Source of the DNA: Shimia aestuarii
Lineage (GTDB): Bacteria; Pseudomonadota; Alphaproteobacteria; Rhodobacterales; Rhodobacteraceae
Length of the DNA: 64,000 bases
NCBI RefSeq assembly: GCF_022814865.1
Contig: NZ_JAKVRD010000002.1
Span: 305,124 to 369,123, forward strand
Direction of reading: 5' to 3'
A program made the position numbers and the translations under genes. Shown piece after piece: positions 49,249 to 59,141 of the stretch. The notes below the pieces were generated by a model. The model was given only the letters and a program-made list of their open reading frames with translations. It made no database searches and was not told the DNA's origin. Position 1 is the stretch's first letter. Each line of letters begins with the position of its first letter.

Positions 49249-51132
49249 ATGGACAGCATGGAACCTGGCAACGAGACCGGACAGCCTGAAGAGACCGGGC
49301 ATGCGCTTATTCGAAGCTACCTGAAGACGCTGGACTCGTCTCCCGGTGTCTACCGGATGCTCGATGCGCAGGCGCGGGTGCTCTATGTCGGCAAGGCGCG
49401 GAACCTCAAGGCGCGGGTGTCGAACTATGCCCGCCCGACCGGGCATTCGCCGCGCATTTCGCGGATGATTTCGGAAACGGCGTCGATGATGTTCCTCACG
49501 ACGAAGACCGAGACAGAGGCGCTGCTTCTTGAGCAGAACCTCATCAAACAGCTCAAGCCCAAATACAACGTGCTTCTGCGCGACGATAAGAGCTTTCCAA
49601 ATATCCTTGTCAGCCGCGCGCATGCGTTTCCGCAGATCAAGAAGCATCGCGGCGCGAAGAAGGAGAAGGGGAGTTACTATGGCCCTTTCGCGAGCGCGGG
49701 GGCGGTCAATCGGACGCTGAGCCAGTTGCAGAAAGTGTTCTTGCTGCGCAACTGTTCGGACTCGATGTTCGAGAGCCGGACGCGGCCCTGCCTTCTCTAT
49801 CAAATCAAGCGCTGTTCGGGGCCGTGCGTCGGCAAGATCAGTGAGGCGGATTACGCCGAGAGCGTGCGCGATGCGGAGCGGTTCCTTGCCGGACGATCGA
49901 CGCAGATTCAGGAGACGCTCGCCAAGCAGATGCAGGCGGCGTCGGATGCGATGGAGTTCGAGCGCGCCGCCGCGTTGCGGGACCGGATTCGCGCGCTGAC
50001 GCAGGTGCAGACGGTGCAGGGGATCAACCCGCGTGGTGTCACCGAGGCGGATGTGATCGCGCTTCACCTCGAGAGCGGGCAGGCCTGTGTGCAGGTGTTC
50101 TTTATCCGGGCGAACCAGAATTGGGGCAATAAGGACTACTACCCGAGGGTTGGGGAAGGGATCGAGACGGCGGAGGTGCTCGAGGCGTTTCTCGGGCAGT
50201 TCTATGACACCAAGGAGCCGCCGCGGCAGGTGCTGCTCTCGCATCCGATTGAGCATGAAGATCTCATGGTCGAGGCGCTTTCGCAGAAGGCAGGGCGAAA
50301 GGTTGAAGTTCTTGTGCCGCAGCGGGGCGAGAAGGCGGAGCTCATTGCCGGGGCGGCGCGCAATGCGCGTGAGAGCCTTGCGCGGAAGATGAGCGAGACG
50401 GCGACGCAGGCGAAACTCCTGCGCGGCATTGCGGAGGCGTTCGACCTTGATGCGCCGCCGCAACGGATCGAGGTCTACGACAACAGCCATATCCAGGGCA
50501 CGAATGCCGTTGGCGGGATGATCGTCGCGGGGCCGGATGGGTTCATGAAGAACCAGTATCGCAAGTTCAATATCAAGGGCGAAAGCCTCACGCCCGGCGA
50601 CGATTTCGGGATGATGAAAGAGGTGCTGACGCGGCGGTTCAAACGCCTCCTGAAAGAAGACCCGGACCGGACGCTGGGCATGTGGCCTGACCTCCTCTTG
50701 ATCGATGGGGGCGCGGGGCAGGTCTCGGCTGTGGCCGAGATCATGGCCGAGCACGGGGTGGAGGATATCCCGATGGTGGGCGTCGCCAAGGGCGTCGATC
50801 GCGATCACGGCAAGGAGGAATTCCACCGGATCGGCCAGCGGCCTTTCGCGCTCCGCCGCAATGACCCGGTGCTCTATTTCATCCAGCGGATGCGCGACGA
50901 GGCGCACCGGTTCGCCATCGGCACCCATCGCGCGAAACGATCCAAGGCCGTTGGCGCGACGCCGCTTGACGATGTGCCGGGCGTCGGCGCGACGCGCAAG
51001 CGCGCGCTTCTGGCGCATTTCGGATCGGCCAAGGCCGTGGGCCGCGCCAATCTTGCCGATCTCAAGGCCGTCGAGGGAATCTCCAGCGCGCTCGCGGAGA
51101 CAATCTACGACTACTTTCACGAAAAAGGGTAA
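49249..51132 (+). CDS. uvrC: Excinuclease ABC subunit C
   Basis: A 627-residue repair nuclease from the ATG at 49249 ([20 protein letters not shown]), with CAGGAAAG upstream. The GIY-YIG domain starts near residue 30 ([20 protein letters not shown]) and includes the catalytic Tyr/Arg/Glu region ([20 protein letters not shown]). The UVR helix pair [20 protein letters not shown] binds UvrB. The C-terminal RNase H-like domain has [19 protein letters not shown] and [12 protein letters not shown], and a helix-hairpin-helix ([19 protein letters not shown]) ends it. It makes both incisions in nucleotide-excision repair. It has its own promoter region and ends before a hairpin and Family B copy 4. 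Confidence 0.97.
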   Translation: MDSMEPGNETGQPEETGHALIRSYLKTLDSSPGVYRMLDAQARVLYVGKARNLKARVSNYARPTGHSPRISRMISETASMMFLTTKTETEALLLEQNLIKQLKPKYNVLLRDDKSFPNILVSRAHAFPQIKKHRGAKKEKGSYYGPFASAGAVNRTLSQLQKVFLLRNCSDSMFESRTRPCLLYQIKRCSGPCVGKISEADYAESVRDAERFLAGRSTQIQETLAKQMQAASDAMEFERAAALRDRIRALTQVQTVQGINPRGVTEADVIALHLESGQACVQVFFIRANQNWGNKDYYPRVGEGIETAEVLEAFLGQFYDTKEPPRQVLLSHPIEHEDLMVEALSQKAGRKVEVLVPQRGEKAELIAGAARNARESLARKMSETATQAKLLRGIAEAFDLDAPPQRIEVYDNSHIQGTNAVGGMIVAGPDGFMKNQYRKFNIKGESLTPGDDFGMMKEVLTRRFKRLLKEDPDRTLGMWPDLLLIDGGAGQVSAVAEIMAEHGVEDIPMVGVAKGVDRDHGKEEFHRIGQRPFALRRNDPVLYFIQRMRDEAHRFAIGTHRAKRSKAVGATPLDDVPGVGATRKRALLAHFGSAKAVGRANLADLKAVEGISSALAETIYDYFHEKG

Positions 51133-51154
51133 ACGCCCCGCACGCGCGGCGTTT
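51131..51154 (+). terminator. Hairpin directly after uvrC
   Basis: AAACGCC (51131-51137) and GGCGTTT (51148-51154) form a 7-bp perfect stem whose left arm overlaps the uvrC stop codon. There is no U tract, so it is only a possible terminator. Confidence 0.45.
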
Positions 51155-51172
51155 GCGAGCCCAAGTCGGGGC

Positions 51173-51241
51173 AGGGGCGCTGCCCCTCTGCCCGCCTCAT
51201 GAGGCGGGCATTCACCCCGGGATATTTATGGCAAGAGGAAG
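51173..51241 (+). repeat. Family B intergenic element, copy 4
   Basis: Hairpin AGGGGC-GCT-GCCCCT (51173-51187), then TGCCCGCCTC-AT-GAGGCGGGCA (51189-51210), then TTCACCCCGGGATATTT and GGCAAGAGGAAG. The right end lies 13 bases from the stop codon of the minus-strand DEAD-box gene, the same placement as copies 1 and 3. Confidence 0.87.
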
Positions 51242-51254
51242 CCTTGGGCCGCGC

Positions 51255-53162
51255 TTAGGATTTGTGGCGTTTGGGGGCAGCATTGCCGCCCTTGCCTTTC
51301 ATCGCCTTAGCAGCGGCGGCGCGGGCCTTGTTCTTCTTGCTGTTGGGTTTGCCCTTGGGCGGCGGTGGGCCTTTGGGCTTGTCGCTGCTTTTGGATTTGT
51401 GGCGCGGCTTGGCCGGGGTGACGACGCCCTCGGGGCGGGTCTGTTCCGGTTTCGGCGGACGCTTGGTGCGCGGCTTGTCGTCGTGGCGCGGGGCGTCGCC
51501 CTTGCGATGACCACCTCCCGCGTAGGGTTTGCGCGGCTTGGGCTTGCCACCAAAGGGGCGTTCGGCGGGCAGGTCGGGCGCGCCCTCAAGGCGGGCAAGG
51601 CGCGCGCCATGTTCGACGGTCATGTCCGGGCCGATCTCGGCGAGGAAGGCATCGACGCTTGTCGCGAGGATCTGGACATAGGTTTTGTCCTGCGCGACGC
51701 GGATCGCACCGATGTCATCTTTGCTCAGGCCGCCGGCTTTGCACAGCATTGGCAACACGCGGCGGGGTTCGGCCCCGGCGGCGCGACCACCATCGACCGA
51801 GAACCAGACGCTTGCGCCGAACTCAGAACGGGGGCGTGGCTTGGTGCGCTCCTGTGTTGGTTCGCTCAGCTCTTCCGGGGCGGAATGGCGATCCTTGTAG
51901 AGGCGCAGGTAAGCGGCGGCGACCTGTTCAGGCGAGAAGGCGGCGAGCAGTTTGTCGATGCTCGGCTTCTCGCTTTCGGTCACGGCATCGGACCAGACGC
52001 TCTCGGCCATCATGCGCTCTTCGTCGCGGGCGTTGACCTCATCCGCGGAAGGGGCGGCGCAATGTTCCGGCGTGAGCTTGGCGCTTTTCAGAAGGCGCTC
52101 GGCCTTGCGGCGGGCCTTGGGCGGCACGATCAGGGCGCTCACACCCTTGCGACCTGCGCGGCCGGTGCGGCCGGAGCGGTGCAACAGGGTTTCATGGCTG
52201 TTGGGGAGTTCGGCGTGCACCACGAGATCGAGGTTCGGCAGGTCGATGCCGCGCGCGGCGACATCGGTCGCGACACAGACGCGGGCGCGCCCGTCGCGCA
52301 TCGCCTGAAGCGCGTGGGTGCGTTCGGCCTGGCTCAACTCGCCCGAAAGGGAGACAACGGAAAACCCCCGGTTAGAGAGGCGTGTCGTCAGGCGGTTCAC
52401 CATGGCGCGCGTGTTGGCGAAAACGATGGCGTTGGGCGCCTCGTAGTAGCGCAGCACATTGATGATCGCATTTTCGGTATCGCGAGGAGAGACTTCCATC
52501 GCGCGATAGGCGATGTCGGCGTGCTGCGAGGCACCAGAGGTCGTCTGGATACGCTCCGCGTCACGCTGATAGCTCTTGGCGAGGGTGGCGATTTCGCGCG
52601 GCACGGTGGCCGAGAACAGCAGCGTCTGACGGGTTTCGGGCGCTTCGCCGAGAATGAACTCGAGGTCTTCGCGGAAGCCGAGGTCGAGCATCTCGTCGGC
52701 CTCGTCAAGGACCACGGCGCGGATCGCGGACAGGTCGATGGAGCCGCGCATGATATGGTCGCGCAGGCGGCCCGGCGTAGCGATGACAAAATGCGCCCCG
52801 CGCTCGAGGGCGCGGCGTTCGTCGCGCATGTCCATGCCGCCCACACAGGAGGCGACAACCGCGCCTGCCTTGCCATAGAGCCAGGCGAATTCGCGTTTGA
52901 CCTGTAGCGCGAGCTCGCGAGTCGGGGCGATGACGAGTGCGAGGGGCGAGGCGGCACCCGGCAGCGTCTCGTCGTCGCCAAGCACGGTCGGCGCAATGGC
53001 GAGGCCGAAGCCAACGGTTTTGCCCGAGCCGGTCTGGGCCGAGACAAGGAGATCGCGGCCAATGAGATCAGGGTTGGAGACCGCCTCTTGAACGGGGGTC
53101 AGGGTATCGTATCCACGATGCGAAAGCGCATCGGCGAGAGCTTGTTTCAAGGTATTGATCAC
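51255..53162 (-). CDS. DEAD-box RNA helicase (DbpA/CsdA-like) with basic C-terminal tail
   Basis: A 635-residue helicase from a GTG at 53162 (VINTLKQALADALSHRGYDT). Motifs in order: TPVQEAV (Q), AQTGSGKT (I), PTRELALQ (Ia), DEADEMLDLGF (II), FSATVP (III), ATDVAARGIDLPNLDLVV (V) and HRSGRTGRAGRKG (VI). About residues 440-520 are a DbpA-type RNA-binding domain (VLPMLCKAGGLSKDDIGAIR). The last 110 residues are Lys/Pro/Arg/Gly-rich low complexity, as in large ribosome-assembly helicases. It probably assists large-subunit assembly or RNA decay in the cold. A longer ATG-initiated frame (from 53252) exists without homology. It is divergent from pgsA. Confidence 0.92.
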   Translation of the reverse strand: MINTLKQALADALSHRGYDTLTPVQEAVSNPDLIGRDLLVSAQTGSGKTVGFGLAIAPTVLGDDETLPGAASPLALVIAPTRELALQVKREFAWLYGKAGAVVASCVGGMDMRDERRALERGAHFVIATPGRLRDHIMRGSIDLSAIRAVVLDEADEMLDLGFREDLEFILGEAPETRQTLLFSATVPREIATLAKSYQRDAERIQTTSGASQHADIAYRAMEVSPRDTENAIINVLRYYEAPNAIVFANTRAMVNRLTTRLSNRGFSVVSLSGELSQAERTHALQAMRDGRARVCVATDVAARGIDLPNLDLVVHAELPNSHETLLHRSGRTGRAGRKGVSALIVPPKARRKAERLLKSAKLTPEHCAAPSADEVNARDEERMMAESVWSDAVTESEKPSIDKLLAAFSPEQVAAAYLRLYKDRHSAPEELSEPTQERTKPRPRSEFGASVWFSVDGGRAAGAEPRRVLPMLCKAGGLSKDDIGAIRVAQDKTYVQILATSVDAFLAEIGPDMTVEHGARLARLEGAPDLPAERPFGGKPKPRKPYAGGGHRKGDAPRHDDKPRTKRPPKPEQTRPEGVVTPAKPRHKSKSSDKPKGPPPPKGKPNSKKNKARAAAAKAMKGKGGNAAPKRHKS

Positions 53163-53383
53163 TTCGTGTTGCGGCCATCTGGGCCGGTCAGCCGCCTTGG
53201 GCCACTTACACGGGGAGATCCATGCGCAGCATTGCGGTGCAAGGCTCTGCACCTAGACTGATTGGGCGAGGATGTATAGCGGTTCTGTCGTAAACAGCGG
53301 ATAGATGCTGAAAATACACAGCCCGATGCGGTGCGATTGCGAAAACGTGTTCAGCATCGGCGCGAAAGCGATTAGGAAGAGAC

Positions 53384-53965
53384 ATGACTTGGAATATCCC
53401 GAATATCCTCTCCGTGCTTCGCCTCCTCGCCGCGCCGATGGTGGCAGTGATGTTTCTTTATTTTGAAAGGCTTTATGCGGATTGGTTTGCGCTTGGTCTT
53501 TTTGTTCTCGCCTCGGTGACGGACTGGTTCGACGGCTATCTCGCCCGCGCCTGGGGGCAGGAGACGAAGATGGGCGCGATGATCGACCCGATTGCAGACA
53601 AGGCGATGGTGGTGATCGCGCTCATGGTGATCGTGGGGTATTCCTCGATGTCGCCGTGGCTTGTCCTGCCGGCGACGGTCATCATGTTCCGCGAGGTGTT
53701 TGTTTCTGGCCTGCGCGAGTTCCTTGGCGACGTGGCGGGAACGCTCAAGGTCACGAAGCTTGCCAAGTGGAAAACGGCGACGCAAATGGTTGCAATCACG
53801 TGCCTTTTTGGACAGGGCGTTTTTGAGCACCACATGGGGCCGGGCACGATTGGAGATGTCTGGACCGGCTGGGCCGGGATGATCCTGCTCTGGATCGCGG
53901 CGGTGCTTACGGGGATCACGGGCGTGGATTACTTCCTCAAGGCGCGCGCCCATCTGGAGGACTGA
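53384..53965 (+). CDS. pgsA: CDP-diacylglycerol--glycerol-3-phosphate 3-phosphatidyltransferase
   Basis: A 193-residue inner-membrane enzyme with four helices. The CDP-alcohol phosphatidyltransferase motif is complete: DWFDGYLARAWGQETKMGAM then IDPIADKAMV, giving D-G-x2-A-R-x8-G-x3-D-x3-D. MTWNIPNILSVLRLLAAPMV and FREVFVSGLREFLGDVAG are family-typical. It condenses CDP-diacylglycerol with glycerol-3-phosphate, the committed step to phosphatidylglycerol and cardiolipin. TAGGAAGAG precedes the ATG. moaD starts four bases after its stop codon, a link common in this group but functionally unexplained. Confidence 0.96.
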   Translation: MTWNIPNILSVLRLLAAPMVAVMFLYFERLYADWFALGLFVLASVTDWFDGYLARAWGQETKMGAMIDPIADKAMVVIALMVIVGYSSMSPWLVLPATVIMFREVFVSGLREFLGDVAGTLKVTKLAKWKTATQMVAITCLFGQGVFEHHMGPGTIGDVWTGWAGMILLWIAAVLTGITGVDYFLKARAHLED

Positions 53966-53969
53966 AGCG

Positions 53970-54221
53970 ATGACGATCACGGTGCTTTACTTTGCATGGG
54001 TCCGCGAACGGATCGGTTTGCCGCGCGAGACGGTGGAAACCGAAGCGGCGACAGTGGCCGATCTCGTTGCTGAGCTTTGCACAGGCGAAGAGCGCTATGC
54101 TGCTGCTTTTGCTGATCTTTCTGCGTTGCGGGTGGCTTTGGATCAGGAGCTTTCCGACTTTGATGCGCCGCTCGAGGGTGTGCGGGAAGTGGCGTTTTTC
54201 CCACCGATGACGGGGGGCTGA
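53970..54221 (+). CDS. moaD: Molybdopterin synthase sulfur-carrier subunit
   Basis: An 83-residue ubiquitin-like protein ending in the obligatory Gly-Gly (REVAFFPPMTGG), which MoeB/MoaD adenylation and sulfuration require. It starts MTITVLYFAWVRERIGLPRE, the beta-grasp N-terminus. With MoaE it converts cPMP to molybdopterin. The gene sits four bases after pgsA and three before moaE, so the three are translated from one message. The adjacent cox-type molybdenum hydroxylase will need its product. Confidence 0.96.
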   Translation: MTITVLYFAWVRERIGLPRETVETEAATVADLVAELCTGEERYAAAFADLSALRVALDQELSDFDAPLEGVREVAFFPPMTGG

Positions 54222-54224
54222 CCC

Positions 54225-54668
54225 ATGCGGATCGTGGTGCAGGAGGCGCCGTTCGACTTTGGGGCCGAGGCGCAGGATTTTGCCAGCGGCCATACCGACA
54301 TGGGCGCCATAGTGACCTTTACCGGCGTGGTGCGCGATATCGCGGGCGACCGGCTTGATCGGATGGTCATCGAACACTATCCGGGGATGACGGAAAAGGC
54401 GCTCGAGGGGATCGCCGAAGAGGCGGTAAGCCGTTGGAATCTCGGCGATGTTTTGGTGATTCACCGCTATGGCGACCTACGTCCTGGCGACATGATCATG
54501 ATGGTTGCCACCGCCGCACCGCACCGCAAGGATGCGTTTGAAGCGGCGGAATATCTCATGGATTACCTGAAGTCCCGCGCGCCGTTCTGGAAGCAGGAAT
54601 TCACCTCAGATGGGGGGAAATGGGTTGCCGCGAAGGACGAGGACGAGGATGCGCTCAGCCGCTGGTAG
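54225..54668 (+). CDS. moaE: Molybdopterin synthase catalytic subunit
   Basis: A 147-residue MoaE. GAIVTFTGVVRDIAGDRLDR, MVIEHYPGMTEKALEGIAEE and VIHRYGDLRPGDMIMMVATA lead to AAEYLMDYLKSRAPFWKQEF, with the conserved catalytic lysines. Together with MoaD, it inserts two sulfurs into cPMP. It ends the pgsA-moaD-moaE run. Family A repeat copy 2 starts ten bases after its stop codon. Confidence 0.96.
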   Translation: MRIVVQEAPFDFGAEAQDFASGHTDMGAIVTFTGVVRDIAGDRLDRMVIEHYPGMTEKALEGIAEEAVSRWNLGDVLVIHRYGDLRPGDMIMMVATAAPHRKDAFEAAEYLMDYLKSRAPFWKQEFTSDGGKWVAAKDEDEDALSRW

Positions 54669-54677
54669 GCGGGCGCC

Positions 54678-54834
54678 TTAAGACTCTTCCCGAATCACCC
54701 TCAAATCCCTTGGTGAACGGCCAAAAGGGCGGTCTGTAACGCGTCGGTATCACGTCGGTATTGCGTCTGTCTGAGGGGCGGAACGGCCATGTGTTGACGG
54801 GGCGTGCGTCGGTTAAGGCACCGTGCACCGTTAC
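54678..54834 (+). repeat. Family A intergenic element, copy 2
   Basis: About 155 bp aligning with copy 3. Shared blocks in order: TTAAGACT, CCCGAATCACCCT, the 11-bp units GCGTCGGTATC (54741-54751), ACGTCGGTATT (54752-54762) and GCGTCTGTCTG (54763-54773), then ATGTGTTGACGGGGCGTGCG (54789-54808). It lies in the convergent gap between moaE and coxM, in the same orientation as copies 1 and 3. Confidence 0.88.
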
Positions 54835-54846
54835 CAATAGATTAAA

Positions 54847-54875
54847 CCGCGCGCCGCCCAAAAAGCGGCGCGCGG
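54847..54875 (-). terminator. Hairpin terminator of the cox operon
   Basis: CCGCGCGCCGC (54847-54857) and GCGGCGCGCGG (54865-54875) form a perfect 11-bp stem with a 7-nt loop, immediately after the coxM stop codon. On the minus strand it is followed by TTTAAT. Confidence 0.75.
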
Positions 54876-54880
54876 ATTGG

Positions 54881-55678
54881 TTAGGCGGCCGAGGTGACGG
54901 CGCGGGCGGCCATGACCCGGATCAGGTTGGCACGGTAGCCTGCGGCGCCGTGGATATCGGACATCAAGCCCTCGGCGGGCACGTCAGCACCCTTGGCCGA
55001 AGCTTCGGAGAAGTCTGCGGCCAGCGCGGCTTCGAGCGCTTCACTCCGGAACACGCCGTCTTCGCCTGCGCCTGTCACGGTGACGCGGACGCCATCCGCC
55101 GTCTTGGCCACGAAGACCCCGACCAGCGCATAGAGCGAGGCCGGTTGCGGGAACTTGCTATAGCCCGCGGCCTCGACCTTGGGGAACTTGACGGCGGTGA
55201 TGATCTCATCCTCGTCAAGCACCGTGGCAAAGAGCCCGTCGAAGAAGTCGTCCGCCGCGATCTCGCGTTTGGAGGTCACGACCGTCGCCCCGAGGGCCAG
55301 AAGCGCAGCTGGATAGTCGGCAGCGGGATCGTTGTTGGCGACCGAGCCTCCGATGGTGCCTGCGTTGCGCACGGCGGGATCGCCGATCCCTGCGGCCAGA
55401 CAGGCCAGCGCGGGCGAATGTTTCTGCACATCGGCGCTACTGGCCACTTCGGCGTGGGTTGTGGCCGCGCCGATGGTGAGCGTGTTGCCGTCGACAGACA
55501 CACCCACCATGCCGTCGATCGCGCGAATGTCCACGAGATCGGAGGGCGCGGCGAGGTGCTGCTTCATCGTTGGCAGAAGGGTTTGCCCCCCTGCCAAGAC
55601 CTTGGCCTCGTCGGAGGCTCCGAGTGCTTTGACGGCCTCGTCGATACTTGCGGCCTTGAGATATTTTGTCGGATACAT
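54881..55678 (-). CDS. coxM: CO-dehydrogenase-like FAD-binding subunit (CoxM)
   Basis: A 265-residue flavoprotein of the molybdopterin-dehydrogenase FAD family, from the ATG at 55678 (MYPTKYLKAASIDEAVKALG) with GGGAGGACC upstream. AKVLAGGQTLLPTMKQHLAA binds the FAD pyrophosphate, and IGDPAVRNAGTIGGSVANND is the second FAD motif. It transfers electrons from the iron-sulfur subunit to quinone in the form-II-type complex. It is the last gene of the cox operon, 14 bp after coxL, and ends at a strong hairpin. Confidence 0.93.
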   Translation of the reverse strand: MYPTKYLKAASIDEAVKALGASDEAKVLAGGQTLLPTMKQHLAAPSDLVDIRAIDGMVGVSVDGNTLTIGAATTHAEVASSADVQKHSPALACLAAGIGDPAVRNAGTIGGSVANNDPAADYPAALLALGATVVTSKREIAADDFFDGLFATVLDEDEIITAVKFPKVEAAGYSKFPQPASLYALVGVFVAKTADGVRVTVTGAGEDGVFRSEALEAALAADFSEASAKGADVPAEGLMSDIHGAAGYRANLIRVMAARAVTSAA

Positions 55679-55692
55679 GCCTTGGTCCTCCC

Positions 55693-58053
55693 TTACTCTG
55701 CCGCCTGAGCAGCCGAGACTGCCTGAAGCGCGTTCCAGACGTTTTGCGGCGTCGCTGGCATGGCCAGATCGTTGTTGCCGATCGCGTCGGTGATGGCGTT
55801 GATGACGGCAGGTGGCGAGCCGATGGCCCCTGCCTCGCCGCAGCCCTTCATACCGAGCGGGTTGCCGGGGCAAACCGTCGACGCATGATGCACCGAGAAG
55901 TTCGGCAGGTCTGCCGCGCGCGGCATGGTGTAGTCCATGTAGGACCCTGTGATGAGCTGGCCGTCGTCATCATAGATCACCTGTTCCAGCATGGCCTGAC
56001 CGATGCCCTGGGCGAGACCGCCGTGCACCTGTCCTTCGACGATCATCGGGTTGATGATGGTGCCGAAATCGTCGGAGGCCGTGAACTGAACCACCTCCGT
56101 GACGCCGGTCTCGGGATCCACTTCGACCTCGCAGATATATGTCCCTGCGGGGAAGGTGAAGTTGGAGGGGTCGTAGAAGGCGCTTTCCTTCAGACCCGGC
56201 TCCATATCTGGCGGCAGGTTGTGGGCCGTGTAGGCGGCCAAGCCAATCTCGTGCCAGCCCAAGGCCTTGTCGGTGCCAGCCACTTTGACCTCGCCACCTT
56301 CGATGACGATATCGTCTTCGGAGGCTTCGAGCTGGTGCGCTGCGATCTTGCGGACCTTGGCCTCGACCTTGTCCATCGCCTTGACGATGGCCGACATGCC
56401 GACCGCGCCCGAACGCGAGCCATAGGTGCCCATGCCGAACTGGACCTTGTCGGTGTCGCCATGGACGATCGAGACATTGTCGATTGGCAGATCAAAGCGT
56501 TCGGCAACGATCTGGGCGAAGGTTGTCTCGTGGCCTTGGCCGTGGCTGTGCGAGCCTGTCAGGATCTCGATGGTGCCGACCGGGTTCACGCGCACTTCGG
56601 CGCTTTCCCAAAGGCCGACGCCCGCCCCGAGACCGCCCACCGCCGCCGAGGGCGCGATGCCGCAGGCTTCGATGTAGCAAGAATAGCCAAGCCCACGCAG
56701 TTTGCCGCGTTTGGCCGCCTCTTCCTTGCGCTTGGCAAAGCCGGCAACGTCTGCGGCGGCTTCGGCCTGGGCGAGGTTGGCGTCAAAGTCACCCGAGTCG
56801 TAGGTCATGATCACGGGCGTTTCGTGCGGGAATTCCTTGACGAAGTTCTTCGCGCGGAGCTCTGCCGGTTTCATGCCCATCTCGCGCGCGGCCGTCTCCA
56901 TCATCCGTTCGATGAGGTAGCAGGCCTCGGGACGTCCGGCGCCACGATAGGCATCTACCGGGACCGTGTTGGTATAGACCGCCCGCACATTGGCGTGCAG
57001 GTTCTGGATGTCATACTGTCCCGAAAGCAGCGTGGCATAGAGATAGGTCGGCACCGAGCTTGAGAAGAGCGACATGTAAGCACCAAGGTTGGCGATCGTG
57101 TCGACCTTGAAGCCGGTGATTTTGCCATTCTCGTCAAAGCCCATTTTGGCCGTCGAGATATGATCGCGCCCGTGTGCGTCGGTGATGAAGGCTTCGGAAC
57201 GGTCGGCTGTCCATTTGACCGAGCGGTTCGTCTTCATCGAAGCCCAGAGGCAGGTGATCTCTTCGGGGTAGATATAAATCTTGGCCCCGAAACCACCACC
57301 CACATCCGGCGCAATGACGCGCAGCTTGTGTTCGGGGGCGACGTTGTAGAACGCGCTCAGAACGAGGCGGGCCACGTGCGGGTTCTGCGAGGTGGTGTAG
57401 AGCGTGTAATGCTCCTCGGCCTCGTCATAGGTCGCCACCGCCGAGCGCGGTTCCATCGGGTTGGGCGAGAGGCGATTGTTGGTGATCTCCATCTCGGTGA
57501 TGTGTTTGGCTGCCGCGAGGCCCGCGTCGGCCTTGGCCGCGTCGCCGATGTCCCAGTCGTAGATCAGGTTGCCCTCGGCTTCGTCGTGAATTTGCGGCGC
57601 GCCCTCGGCGAGCGCCTTGTCGGCAAAGGCCACGACGGGCAGTTCTTCATACTCGACCTCGACAGCCTCGGCGGCGAGGCGCGCTTGCTGTTGCGTATCG
57701 GCGATGACAACGGCCACTGCGTCGCCGACATAGCGGACCTTCTGGGTTGCCAGAGCCGACCAGGCGCCCATCTTCATCGGGGTGCCGTCCTTGGACGTCA
57801 CGGCCCAGCCGCAGATGATATTGCCGATGCCATCGCCAGTAAGCTGATGGCCGTCGAGCACATCGACAACGCCTTCCATCGCGAGCGCGGCGGATTTGTC
57901 GATGCTCTTTACATTCGCATGCGCAACAGGGCTGCGCACAAAGGCCGCGTAGGCCTGATTTTCCATCCGCACATCATCGGTATATTTGCCTTTGCCGGTG
58001 ATGAAACGCTTGTCTTCCTTGCGTTTGACGCGGGCACCAATTCCAGTTGTCAT
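55693..58053 (-). CDS. coxL: Molybdenum hydroxylase large subunit, CoxL form II type
   Basis: A 786-residue molybdopterin-binding subunit. It begins with the [a/b] domain region [20 protein letters not shown]. The active-site loop is AYRGAGR (residues 368-374, in [20 protein letters not shown]), the form II signature. True CO dehydrogenases (form I) have AYxCSFR with the catalytic cysteine, so CO oxidation by this enzyme is doubtful. [20 protein letters not shown] and [20 protein letters not shown] are the cofactor blocks; a Glu in GCGEAGAIG is the catalytic base of the family. The physiological substrate of form II enzymes is debated. It is flanked by coxS and coxM. Confidence 0.93.
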   Translation of the reverse strand: MTTGIGARVKRKEDKRFITGKGKYTDDVRMENQAYAAFVRSPVAHANVKSIDKSAALAMEGVVDVLDGHQLTGDGIGNIICGWAVTSKDGTPMKMGAWSALATQKVRYVGDAVAVVIADTQQQARLAAEAVEVEYEELPVVAFADKALAEGAPQIHDEAEGNLIYDWDIGDAAKADAGLAAAKHITEMEITNNRLSPNPMEPRSAVATYDEAEEHYTLYTTSQNPHVARLVLSAFYNVAPEHKLRVIAPDVGGGFGAKIYIYPEEITCLWASMKTNRSVKWTADRSEAFITDAHGRDHISTAKMGFDENGKITGFKVDTIANLGAYMSLFSSSVPTYLYATLLSGQYDIQNLHANVRAVYTNTVPVDAYRGAGRPEACYLIERMMETAAREMGMKPAELRAKNFVKEFPHETPVIMTYDSGDFDANLAQAEAAADVAGFAKRKEEAAKRGKLRGLGYSCYIEACGIAPSAAVGGLGAGVGLWESAEVRVNPVGTIEILTGSHSHGQGHETTFAQIVAERFDLPIDNVSIVHGDTDKVQFGMGTYGSRSGAVGMSAIVKAMDKVEAKVRKIAAHQLEASEDDIVIEGGEVKVAGTDKALGWHEIGLAAYTAHNLPPDMEPGLKESAFYDPSNFTFPAGTYICEVEVDPETGVTEVVQFTASDDFGTIINPMIVEGQVHGGLAQGIGQAMLEQVIYDDDGQLITGSYMDYTMPRAADLPNFSVHHASTVCPGNPLGMKGCGEAGAIGSPPAVINAITDAIGNNDLAMPATPQNVWNALQAVSAAQAAE

Positions 58054-58074
58054 GTCGTGGTCCTCCCTTGCCAG

Positions 58075-58545
58075 TTACATTTTCGAGGCTGCGTCTTCGA
58101 CAGCCTTGACGATATTGTGGTAGCCCGTGCAGCGGCAGATATTGCCTTCGAGTTCGTGGCGGATGGCCTCTTGGGTCAACTCGCGGCCCTCGGCCTTGTA
58201 GCGGTTGACCATGTCGACACCCGTCATGATCATTCCCGGCGTGCAGAAGCCGCATTGCAGACCGTGGTGTTCGTTGAAGGCCTCTTGCATCGGGTGCAGC
58301 CCGCCGTTCGCGAGCCCCTCGATGGTTGTCACGTCGGCGCCGTCAGTGGCCGCCGCGAGTGTGGTGCAGGATTTCACGGCCTTGCCGTTGACATGCACGA
58401 CGCAGGCGCCGCACTGGGACGTGTCACAGCCGATATGCGTGCCTGTCAGACGCAGGTTTTCGCGCAGGAACTCGGACAAGAGCGTCTCGTCCGATACCTC
58501 GCGCGAGACGGCCTTGCCGTTCACGGTCATCTTTACTTTGGTCAT
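58075..58545 (-). CDS. coxS: [2Fe-2S] subunit (CoxS)
   Basis: A 156-residue iron-sulfur protein from the ATG at 58545 ([20 protein letters not shown]), with GGAGGACC ahead. Cysteines of the plant-type cluster are in [20 protein letters not shown] plus the following Cys, and the second cluster uses [12 protein letters not shown] and [12 protein letters not shown]. It transfers electrons from the molybdenum centre to FAD. The 13-codon upstream extension of the open frame is not used. It is the third subunit of the coxS-coxL-coxM core. Confidence 0.95.
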   Translation of the reverse strand: MTKVKMTVNGKAVSREVSDETLLSEFLRENLRLTGTHIGCDTSQCGACVVHVNGKAVKSCTTLAAATDGADVTTIEGLANGGLHPMQEAFNEHHGLQCGFCTPGMIMTGVDMVNRYKAEGRELTQEAIRHELEGNICRCTGYHNIVKAVEDAASKM

Positions 58546-58600
58546 TTGGTCCTCCCTTTTGAACGGCCTCCCAACCGTTCTCAATCGTTATAGACTCCGC

Positions 58601-59062
58601 CTAGCCCTCCTCTGGCTCTGCAGGCCCGTTTAAGTGTTCTTGGAAATTGTCGAAAAACTTGCCGGCCAGCTTCTTGGCGGTCGCATCAATCAGGCGGCTG
58701 CCGAGGCGGGCAAGCTTGCCACCGACCTGGGCATGGGCCTCATAGCGCAGAAGCGTGCCTTCGGGCACGTCCTCGAGCGTGACATTGGCCCCGCCCTTGG
58801 CAAAGCCCGCAACGCCGCCCTGGCCTTCGCCCTGGATGGTGTAGCTTTTGGGCGCGTCAATGTTCTGCAACTCGACCGCGCCTTTGAACGTCGCTTTCAC
58901 CGGGCCGATCTTTTGCTTCACCACCGCCTCCATGGTGGTGTCAGAGGTCTGTTCCAGCTCTTCGCATCCGGGGATGCAGGCCCGCAGCACATCAACATCG
59001 TTGAGCGCGGCCCAAACATCGTCTCGGGACGCGGCAATCGTGTGTTCACCCGTCATATCCAT
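58601..59062 (-). CDS. coxG: CoxG-like SRPBCC protein
   Basis: A 153-residue helix-grip protein. [54 protein letters not shown] and [20 protein letters not shown] are the CoxG blocks, ending in a helix and acidic tail. CoxG anchors the CO dehydrogenase complex to the membrane and carries quinone in characterised systems. The tail [12 protein letters not shown] lacks a strong hydrophobic helix here, so anchoring might differ. It lies between coxE and coxS. Confidence 0.9.
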   Translation of the reverse strand: MDMTGEHTIAASRDDVWAALNDVDVLRACIPGCEELEQTSDTTMEAVVKQKIGPVKATFKGAVELQNIDAPKSYTIQGEGQGGVAGFAKGGANVTLEDVPEGTLLRYEAHAQVGGKLARLGSRLIDATAKKLAGKFFDNFQEHLNGPAEPEEG

Positions 59063-59141
59063 GGGGAAGTCCGCAGCCTTTCTGTTCGCATGTCATGAGT
59101 GTTAGACGCAGAACGATTCGAGGCAAGCTTTTGTTTTCGTG

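Noticed and set aside
54655..54861. Small minus-strand ORF across Family A copy 2 (and a similar one at 8973-9161)
   Set aside because: Their shared NTDVIPT peptide is only the reverse reading of the 11-bp units; there is no conserved start or ribosome site.
55693..58053. Genuine aerobic CO dehydrogenase (form I)
   Set aside because: The active loop is AYRGAGR, without the AYxCSFR cysteine.
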